From Mariprofundaceae bacterium (GTDB lineage Bacteria; Pseudomonadota; Zetaproteobacteria; Mariprofundales; Mariprofundaceae): a stretch of DNA of 7,208 nucleotides. The notes below the pieces were generated by a model that ran no database searches, was not told where the DNA came from, and saw only the letters and a program-made list of their open reading frames with translations. Every line of letters begins with the position of its first letter. Position 1 is the stretch's first letter. Location: NCBI GenBank assembly GCA_030950975.1, contig JAUZQL010000042.1, positions 1 to 7,208 of the forward strand. The letters are read 5' to 3'. Positions 1 through 4,769 of this stretch are shown in pieces. The position numbers and the translations under genes were made by a program.

Positions 1-231
1 GAATCTTGTTTTGTTGCCAAAACTTTAGCAGACATGTTTGATGCGGATAAAATCAATGTGGCGAGCTTGGGAAATATCGTGCCTCAATTACATATCCATC
101 ATATTGTGCGTTATCACCATGATGTTAGTTGGCCAGCACCTGTTTGGGGTGCAAAGCCTGCCAAACCCTATGAGCCGAAAGCTTTAGATAAGCGTTGCCA
201 AGCCATACAAAAGGCGTTGAAGCTTACTTAG
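1..231 (+). CDS. HIT-family (histidine triad) protein, C-terminal part only
   Basis: The reading frame is already open at base 1, so the gene begins before the window; 76 codons and a TAA stop are present. HIT proteins bind nucleotides and hydrolyse or transfer nucleoside-phosphate bonds such as those in dinucleoside polyphosphates or nucleoside phosphoramidates. The visible part contains DKINVASLGNIVPQLHIHH followed by a WPAPVWG block. This matches a proteobacterial HIT subfamily of about 140 residues with LGNxVPQLHxHxIxR and WPxPVWG. The triad reads Gln29-x-His31-x-His33, counting from the first visible codon, so the first His is replaced by Gln, as is usual in this branch. The last His would be the nucleophile by analogy with other HIT proteins. 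It is the only plus-strand gene and ends 28 nt from the end of recG, which converges on it. The family is secure; the substrate is not known. Confidence 0.88.
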   Translation, partial: ESCFVAKTLADMFDADKINVASLGNIVPQLHIHHIVRYHHDVSWPAPVWGAKPAKPYEPKALDKRCQAIQKALKLT

Positions 232-259
232 GGTCACGGAAACAAATCATCATTCCATG

Positions 260-2269
260 TTAATCGACACTATCTTTCATCGGTCGCCAAAATTGAATCA
301 TGGCCTCATTTAGTGTGATATCAGGCATATTTTCATGCCAATGACGTACCCAATCCATATCTCGCTGCATGTTTAATAAACGAAAACCTGCATCACCACT
401 TTGCTGTGTGCCAATCGCATCACCAGAACCACGCATTGTTAAATCCATTTCTGCCAATTCTAAACCATCATGATGTTCCACCATCAGCTTTAAGCGTTGC
501 AAAGCCGTGTTTGAAGCATGTTCACTTGGAACCAACATGCAATATCCCTGTTCATGGGAACGCCCGACCCGACCCCGCAACTGATGGAGTTGTGCCAAGC
601 CGTAACAATCCGCATCTTCAATGACAATCAAACGTGCTTCAGGGACATTAACGCCCACTTCCACCACCGTAGTAGATACAAGAAAACGACATGAACCATC
701 TGTAAAAGCATTGAGAATCTGTTGTTTTTCTTTGCTTTTCATGCGCCCATGTAAACCCTGAAGCCCGACATCTTCAAAGTGTGGGCGCAAACTTTCAACA
801 CGAGCATCGACAGACATCGTGATTTGTTCCTCATCTTGATCAATGCGAGGAACAATCCAATAAATTCGCCCATCTTGATTCAATAAACGGTGAATACCTT
901 TGCATAATTCGGGAAATTTTTGCACAGATAACACCCGTGTTTCCACTTTTTTTCGACCTTTCGGCATACCCTTCATGACCGTTAAATCCATATCACCATA
1001 CACTGCCAATGCCAAGCTTCTTGGAATCGGTGTGGCTGTCATGGCTAATAAATGAACGGCTGCTTGGTCGGTTTGTGCTTTTTCAGTCAATGCCCAACGT
1101 TGTTTGACACCAAAGCGATGTTGCTCATCGACAATCGCCAAACCTAATTTTTTATAGACAACATCCTCTGAAATTAAGGCATGTGTACCCACCAAAGCCT
1201 GCACATCCCCATCAAGCAATCCTTTGAGGATTTTTTTACGCTGTCCAGCTCGGGTACTTCCCGTGAGTAAGGCTATTTGAACACCCAAAGGCTCTAATAA
1301 TTCGGATAAACTTTGCTGATGTTGCTGTGCCAATACTTCTGTAGGTGCCATCAATGCCACTTGAAAACCCGCTTGAATCGCCTGCAACATCGCCAAAGCT
1401 GCCACCCATGTTTTGCCGCTTCCCACATCACCTTGAATCAAACGGTGCATGCGTTTTCCTGTGTTTAAATCGCCTTGAATATCAGACCAAGCGTGTTGTT
1501 GAGCAGGTGTTAAATCATACGCTAAGGCTTGTATAAATTTTTGAGCCAAAGAATGATTTTGAAATCTTGGTGCGACGACTGAAGCAATACGCCTTTTTTC
1601 CTGCATCAGCTTCAAATACACCAATAATTCTTCTGCTTTCAAACGCTGCATGGCGTGTTGAAAAACAGCCGTGTGAATGTCATCAGGTTGATGCACATGT
1701 TGCAATGCTTCACGCAACGGCATGTCCATCACCGCATCTAAGGGTGAGACACAAGCTTGCGGCATTATGCTTAATGCCGACTGAATAAAACCACGCAATC
1801 GCTGCCCTGAAATACCTGCCAACATACCATAAACAGGCTTAAAAGAAGCGATGAAACGTTCAGGAGTCGTCCATTCAGGGTGGGTCATTTGCCATGATTG
1901 ACCCCAAGATTGAGCCACACCTCGCACACAAATCATGCGCCCTTCTTGTAAACGGGCATCACGCAATAAATAAGCCGCATGAAAAAAATGTAAGCTTACT
2001 TGCCCAGTGCCATCTTCGACCTTAATCGAAACCTTTTTTTGTGCCCCAACACCATGCGATATACATTGAATAATGCGTGCTTGAATCCGTGCTGATTGCT
2101 CGTGCTTTAATGCTGAGATGGGTGTGATAAGACGGTCATCTAAATAATCTCGTGGCAGGTGACATAATAAATCACCCATATAATGAATAGAACGTGCTTC
2201 TAAGCGTTTTTTAAGGGTGATACCAATGCCTTGAATACGATCTAAAGGTTGAAAAAAGAAATGATACAT
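260..2269 (-). CDS. recG: ATP-dependent DNA helicase RecG
   Basis: RecG is a superfamily 2 double-stranded DNA translocase that remodels stalled replication forks and branch-migrates Holliday junctions and D/R-loops. The protein has 669 residues, close to the usual 680-700. Residues 9-45 hold the N-terminal helical and HhH-like start (LDRIQGIG, DLLCHLPRDY). An OB-fold wedge domain follows at about 55-135. The helicase core carries Walker A GDVGSGKT (280-287), the Walker B box DEQH (381-384), motif III TATPIPR (411-417) and motif VI QLRGRVGR (563-570). The C-terminal RecG-specific region has RGSGDAIGTQQSG (613-625), equivalent to the usual RGPGDxLGTxQSG. All catalytic motifs are intact. The ATG at 2269 is the only conventional start downstream of an in-frame stop eight codons upstream. 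It lacks a clear Shine-Dalgarno sequence, so translation may be coupled to the preceding membrane-protein gene. It is the last gene of the apparent operon. Confidence 0.97.
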   Translation of the reverse strand: MYHFFFQPLDRIQGIGITLKKRLEARSIHYMGDLLCHLPRDYLDDRLITPISALKHEQSARIQARIIQCISHGVGAQKKVSIKVEDGTGQVSLHFFHAAYLLRDARLQEGRMICVRGVAQSWGQSWQMTHPEWTTPERFIASFKPVYGMLAGISGQRLRGFIQSALSIMPQACVSPLDAVMDMPLREALQHVHQPDDIHTAVFQHAMQRLKAEELLVYLKLMQEKRRIASVVAPRFQNHSLAQKFIQALAYDLTPAQQHAWSDIQGDLNTGKRMHRLIQGDVGSGKTWVAALAMLQAIQAGFQVALMAPTEVLAQQHQQSLSELLEPLGVQIALLTGSTRAGQRKKILKGLLDGDVQALVGTHALISEDVVYKKLGLAIVDEQHRFGVKQRWALTEKAQTDQAAVHLLAMTATPIPRSLALAVYGDMDLTVMKGMPKGRKKVETRVLSVQKFPELCKGIHRLLNQDGRIYWIVPRIDQDEEQITMSVDARVESLRPHFEDVGLQGLHGRMKSKEKQQILNAFTDGSCRFLVSTTVVEVGVNVPEARLIVIEDADCYGLAQLHQLRGRVGRSHEQGYCMLVPSEHASNTALQRLKLMVEHHDGLELAEMDLTMRGSGDAIGTQQSGDAGFRLLNMQRDMDWVRHWHENMPDITLNEAMIQFWRPMKDSVD

Positions 2270-2293
2270 GCTTTTTATACACGCTGAAATGTG

Positions 2294-2563
2294 TTACCTG
2301 CGGCGAGCATGTTGTTTGTTTTTTCGGTCACTTAAGAAAATCCATCCATCTAACACGATGGAAACAGCCACTAAAATCCATAACAATAGCGAAGGAAGAC
2401 CAGTTTTTTCAACCAGCACTTCCATGCCTAAACCCTGATCAATATTTAAAAATAAGACGATTGCCAACACAAGATTCCCAGCAATTAATAATAAAAGCAT
2501 CACAATCATCCACACACTACTAAAGAATAAGGCTATTTTTGATGTACTACCTGAAGGTTTCAA
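2294..2563 (-). CDS. Small two-helix membrane protein, unknown function
   Basis: I do not recognise this family. From the proposed TTG start the protein has 89 residues. A long hydrophobic stretch (about 10-40) is followed by a short soluble segment (DQGLGMEVLVEKTG) and a second membrane helix (about 57-77). It ends in a strongly basic tail (SDRKNKQHARRR), which by the positive-inside rule suggests both ends face the cytoplasm. The frame extends to a TTG at 2590 inside bamE, but that start has no ribosome binding site. AGAGGA at 2574-2579, just after the bamE stop, lies 10 nt before the TTG at 2563, which favours the shorter form. The gene lies between bamE and recG with short gaps, so it is probably co-transcribed with them. 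A role in the envelope is only a guess from context. Confidence 0.72.
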   Translation of the reverse strand: MKPSGSTSKIALFFSSVWMIVMLLLLIAGNLVLAIVLFLNIDQGLGMEVLVEKTGLPSLLLWILVAVSIVLDGWIFLSDRKNKQHARRR

Positions 2564-2573
2564 TACTATAATT

Positions 2574-2579
2574 TCCTCT
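2574..2579 (-). promoter_or_regulatory. Ribosome binding site deciding a TTG start
   Basis: AGAGGA on the minus strand, directly after the bamE TAA (2580-2582) and 10 nt ahead of the TTG at 2563. No comparable site precedes the alternative TTG at 2590, so this element argues for the shorter reading of the membrane-protein gene. Confidence 0.55.
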
Positions 2580-2879
2580 TTAAAATCCAAAACGTTGCAA
2601 ACTTTTCACGCGTAATGCCTTATCATATTCTACAATGATACCGCGCACATACGCCTTGTTTTTTTCTTTATCTTTCACTTGTTCTACATATTCCACACGA
2701 TTGGGATGAAGTGGATCTAATAGTGCAGGGCTTCCCCATTCAGTTTCAACTTGAAATTTACTATCACCCTTTTGAATCAACCAAGCCTTCTCTTTCGTTA
2801 ATTCATTGCCTTGATGAATCGGTCGCTGCACACAAGAAACCACAAATAATAAAGCCAATATACCATATATAAATCTCAC
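2580..2879 (-). CDS. bamE: BamE/SmpA/OmlA-family outer-membrane lipoprotein
   Basis: BamE is a lipoprotein subunit of the BAM complex, which folds beta-barrel proteins into the outer membrane. This 99-residue protein starts with a short lipoprotein signal peptide (MRFIYGILALLFVVSC). The lipobox VVSC gives a mature N-terminus at Cys16. The following RPIHQGNELTKE segment matches the RPxxxQGNxLT start of the mature BamE domain. It continues with a helix of the type KGDSKFQVETEWGSP and a LLDPLHPNRVEYVEQVK strand region, corresponding to the G(T/S)P...DP...W/EY pattern of the family. Length fits (E. coli BamE is about 113 residues). The GTG start at 2879 overlaps the hldD stop by 4 nt (GTGA) and follows AGGTGAT at good spacing, so the two genes are probably translationally coupled. 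Family membership rests on motif resemblance; sequence identity to E. coli BamE is modest. Confidence 0.85.
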   Translation of the reverse strand: MRFIYGILALLFVVSCVQRPIHQGNELTKEKAWLIQKGDSKFQVETEWGSPALLDPLHPNRVEYVEQVKDKEKNKAYVRGIIVEYDKALRVKSLQRFGF

Positions 2880-3838
2880 ACGATCACCTGTGGGCCACGA
2901 TGCCCTTCTTCAAGATGCGAAATATAATCAGCGATACCTTGCTCCAAACTCCATGACGGTTGCCAATTTAAAATACGTGATGTTTCAGATAAATCTGCTT
3001 CTGTATGATTCTGGAAAAATGGAAAAGGATTATCAAAATATTCAGGCGTAAAGTGTTGCGCTAAACTTTTTCCTAAACAGGCGACAATATCGTTGTATGG
3101 GCGTGCTTGACCCGAGCCAACATTACACACACCCGATTGAGTGCTGGTCAATGCAGCTATATTTGCGCCCACCACATCTTGAATATATACAAAATCACGC
3201 ATTTGTTCGCCATATTTAAACAAACGCAACGCTTCGCCTGCCTTTGCCTTTTCATACCATTGCAACATCATGGATGCTGTTTTGGTACCATCTTTTTCAT
3301 TCTTATGATGTTCGCCACAGCCATACACATTGAAATAACGTAAACCAAGAATAGGTGCGCTATGTTTTCCATACCAGCGAGCCGCAATGCGATCCATCAG
3401 AAGTTTAGAAAAACCATAAATGTTTTCAGGTTCTTCGCCGACACCAATGGCATTGGGCGCAGGTGAATTACCATACGTACCTGCTGAAGATGCATAAATA
3501 ACCCGTGTTCCAGATTGATGTGCAGCCTCTAATATTTTGGCAAATGCATTGGTATTCACTTCCACCATCAAACGTTGATCCATGATGGTTGTATCTGTAA
3601 TGGCAGCTTCATGATACACCGCTTCATAACGCCCATCTGCGATTTCTTGTAATACGTTGGCATCATCACTATCAGCGGCGCGTACTTCACAATCTACATG
3701 AATCAAATTTCGCCAGTCACCCGAAGAAAAATCATCCACAACGACCACTTCTCGGTCATGTTTTTTACTAAGGGTTGCAGCTAAATTAGAGCCAATAAAG
3801 CCAGCGCCACCTGTAATTAAGATATGTTTTTTTGTCAT
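2876..3838 (-). CDS. hldD: ADP-L-glycero-D-manno-heptose-6-epimerase HldD
   Basis: HldD converts ADP-D-glycero-beta-D-manno-heptose to the L-glycero form, the last step in making the heptose donor for the lipopolysaccharide inner core. The 320-residue protein is an extended short-chain dehydrogenase/reductase. It has the NAD(P)-binding GGAGFIG (10-16), YASSAGTYG (115-123), the catalytic Y141-x3-K145 (YGFSK), RYFNVYGCGEHHK (167-179) and RDFVYIQDVVGAN (214-226). Lys179 is in the position of the second catalytic base, Lys178, in the E. coli enzyme. FFQNHTEADLS (274-284) corresponds to the C-terminal substrate-domain motif. The frame is open to 3880, but the ATG at 3838 sits just after a strong GAAGGAAG site and matches the family N-terminus, which begins a few residues before the glycine-rich loop. 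The gene follows the 136-residue gene with an 11-nt gap and overlaps bamE by 4 nt. A UDP-glucose-4-epimerase is less likely given the HHK and FFQ...TEADLS signatures. Confidence 0.93.
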   Translation of the reverse strand: MTKKHILITGGAGFIGSNLAATLSKKHDREVVVVDDFSSGDWRNLIHVDCEVRAADSDDANVLQEIADGRYEAVYHEAAITDTTIMDQRLMVEVNTNAFAKILEAAHQSGTRVIYASSAGTYGNSPAPNAIGVGEEPENIYGFSKLLMDRIAARWYGKHSAPILGLRYFNVYGCGEHHKNEKDGTKTASMMLQWYEKAKAGEALRLFKYGEQMRDFVYIQDVVGANIAALTSTQSGVCNVGSGQARPYNDIVACLGKSLAQHFTPEYFDNPFPFFQNHTEADLSETSRILNWQPSWSLEQGIADYISHLEEGHRGPQVIV

Positions 3839-3849
3839 AAGACTTCCTT

Positions 3850-4260
3850 CTATTTGGATGCGCTTGCTGCGCCTTTCCACTGAAGTTGTAATTGAGATAA
3901 GGCTTGTATGCTTGCATCGTTACAAATCTTATAACCCGCTTTTTCATTGATTTTTTGCATCAAAGTGTGGGCATCACCTTCTTGCACTTGCTGTTGATCA
4001 CAGCCTACTTCCGCCAATAAACGAGAAATCCAAGAACCAAGCCCAGAAAGTTGATTGATTTGTACAGTACGAATCAATTCATCACAGCGTTCCACACTAA
4101 CTTGATGCCCTGTTTTCAATGATAATGATGCGGCATCATCCTCTATTAACGATGCAATAGGTCGGCATAATAATTTAAAAATAACCCATTCACTTTCGCT
4201 AATAAATGTTTTATCTGCATGCAGTGGAAATACGCCCGGTAATGCTTGAACCTTATTCAT
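3850..4260 (-). CDS. Uncharacterised 136-residue protein with HhH-like segment
   Basis: I do not recognise this as a named protein. It is soluble, with no signal peptide or membrane helix, and is mostly predicted helical. The middle (residues 70-109) reads QLSGLGSWISRLLAEVG, then a linker with GDAHTLMQKINEKAGY. This resembles the helix-hairpin-helix pattern (x-GLG-x-LL-x-xG, then D-x-x-L-x-x-I) of DUF4332-like and related small HhH proteins, which often bind DNA or act as adaptors. The resemblance is by eye only. Four cysteines (32, 59, 87, 113) are scattered without a CxxC pair. The ATG at 4260 follows AAGGAAA at proper spacing and lies 11 nt after the pentapeptide-repeat stop; the stop is 11 nt before hldD. 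The equal short gaps indicate co-transcription with hldD, but nothing in the sequence ties it to LPS synthesis. Confidence 0.78.
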   Translation of the reverse strand: MNKVQALPGVFPLHADKTFISESEWVIFKLLCRPIASLIEDDAASLSLKTGHQVSVERCDELIRTVQINQLSGLGSWISRLLAEVGCDQQQVQEGDAHTLMQKINEKAGYKICNDASIQALSQLQLQWKGAASASK

Positions 4261-4271
4261 GATGTTTCCTT

Positions 4272-4631
4272 TTAATCAACGTAGGCTGTTGGACCTGTAA
4301 TATATGCGCCTTTTAAGCCCCATTTATGAATCTTTGCACCAATGCGATTGGAGCTTGTGAGGTTTGCTCGACGAAGCTTCGCACCTGTTAAATCAGCTTC
4401 AAATAAATCAGATTCACTTAAATTTGCACCGCGCAAATCTGCTTTGCTAAAGTTACATGCACGCAAATTAGCTCTCACCAATTTGGTATTGCGTAAATTA
4501 GCACCACTAAAATCACAGGCAATCAACGTTGCTTTGGAGAAATTTTGTTCTGATAAATCTTGCCCAGAAAAACTTTCACCTTCAATTTTTTGACCTTGTC
4601 GTATTGCACTTAAAAGACCTTGAAGCGTCAT
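4272..4631 (-). CDS. Pentapeptide-repeat protein
   Basis: The 119-residue protein has a short N-terminal segment (MTLQGLLSAIRQGQKIEGES) and then 15 consecutive pentapeptides of the A(D/N)LxX type. Central residues fall at exact five-residue steps from Phe21 to Leu91 (for example FSGANLRNTKLVRANL). The register breaks at Arg96 and the protein ends in a short tail (HKWGLKGAYITGPTAYVD). Such repeats fold into a right-handed quadrilateral beta-helix of about four residues-of-five per turn, so this protein would form roughly four coils. Known members include DNA-mimicking gyrase protectors (Qnr, MfpA), but most have no assigned role, and this one is shorter than Qnr (about 218 residues). The frame extends to a GTG at 4709, but the ATG at 4631 has a strong GGGGGAAAG site directly upstream, and the extra 26 residues look unlike the rest. 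It is the first gene of the hldD-bamE-recG run. Confidence 0.87.
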   Translation of the reverse strand: MTLQGLLSAIRQGQKIEGESFSGQDLSEQNFSKATLIACDFSGANLRNTKLVRANLRACNFSKADLRGANLSESDLFEADLTGAKLRRANLTSSNRIGAKIHKWGLKGAYITGPTAYVD

Positions 4632-4665
4632 ATCTTTCCCCCATACCTTTAGAAACGTGGTTGCG

Positions 4666-4693
4666 ATAGTACGTTTTATCATTTGCCACGCAA
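4666..4693 (-). promoter_or_regulatory. Weak candidate sigma-70 promoter for the pentapeptide/hldD/recG operon
   Basis: On the minus strand TTGCGT (4688-4693) and TACTAT (4666-4671) are separated by 16 nt, which would give a start site near 4659 and a leader of about 28 nt before the ATG at 4631. Both boxes deviate from consensus. The position, in the only sizeable gap of the minus-strand series, is the main support. Confidence 0.28.
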
Positions 4694-4752
4694 GTTGCTT
4701 GAAATCCACACTGAAAAGTGGGCAACACTCAATTTTTTTGTCGTCAATCAGC

Positions 4753-4766
4753 TTAAGTCTGACCCA
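4753..4766 (-). repeat. Possible mobile-element end relic (TGGGTCAGACTTAA)
   Basis: The 14-mer lies four bases after the yheS stop codon. It resembles the TGGG(G)(T/A)CAGACTTAA-type sequences commonly seen beside transposase genes of the REP-associated tyrosine type in Proteobacteria. There is no transposase in the window and no second copy was noticed, so this is a weak, recall-based call. Confidence 0.22.
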
Positions 4767-4769
4767 TAT

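Larger units (their letters stand above)
4632..4769. other. Intergenic gap between yheS and the hldD operon
   Basis: This 138-nt spacer is the only substantial non-coding stretch of the window. It starts, on the minus strand, a few bases after the yheS stop with TGGGTCAGACTTAA (4753-4766). It also contains an A7 run (4733-4739) and a small imperfect hairpin (4706-4722) whose arms are CCCACT and AGTG(T)GG. The hairpin is not followed by a U-run on the minus strand, so it is not a standard terminator for yheS. The remainder holds the candidate promoter and the Shine-Dalgarno site of the pentapeptide gene. Confidence 0.6.

Noticed and set aside
406..624. 72-codon plus-strand open frame, and similar ones at 1345-1536 and 1567-1788
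   Set aside because: All lie opposite recG, whose coding motifs explain the sequence.
3107..3343. 78-codon plus-strand open frame
   Set aside because: Antisense to the conserved substrate-domain motifs of hldD, with no identifiable domain.
3839..3880. N-terminal extension of hldD by 14 residues
   Set aside because: The extension overlaps the end of the preceding gene, is basic and unlike the family start, and the ATG at 3838 has a strong Shine-Dalgarno site.
4342..4593. 83-codon plus-strand open frame with repeated KSA/KLA pattern
   Set aside because: The repeat pattern is the antisense image of the pentapeptide repeats, where the DNA periodicity prevents stop codons.
260..4631. A defence system built from helicase, pentapeptide and small proteins
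   Set aside because: RecG, HldD and BamE are complete, ordinary housekeeping proteins, and no nuclease, toxin, recombinase or reverse transcriptase is present.
4632..4709. N-terminal extension of the pentapeptide protein to a GTG
   Set aside because: No ribosome binding site precedes the GTG or the internal ATG at 4682, while the ATG at 4631 has GGGGGAAAG directly upstream. It cannot be fully excluded.
4706..4722. Hairpin as a yheS terminator
   Set aside because: The stem is only six pairs with a bulged base and is not followed by a U-run on the minus strand. On the plus strand the T7 run lies too far away and no plus-strand gene ends here.
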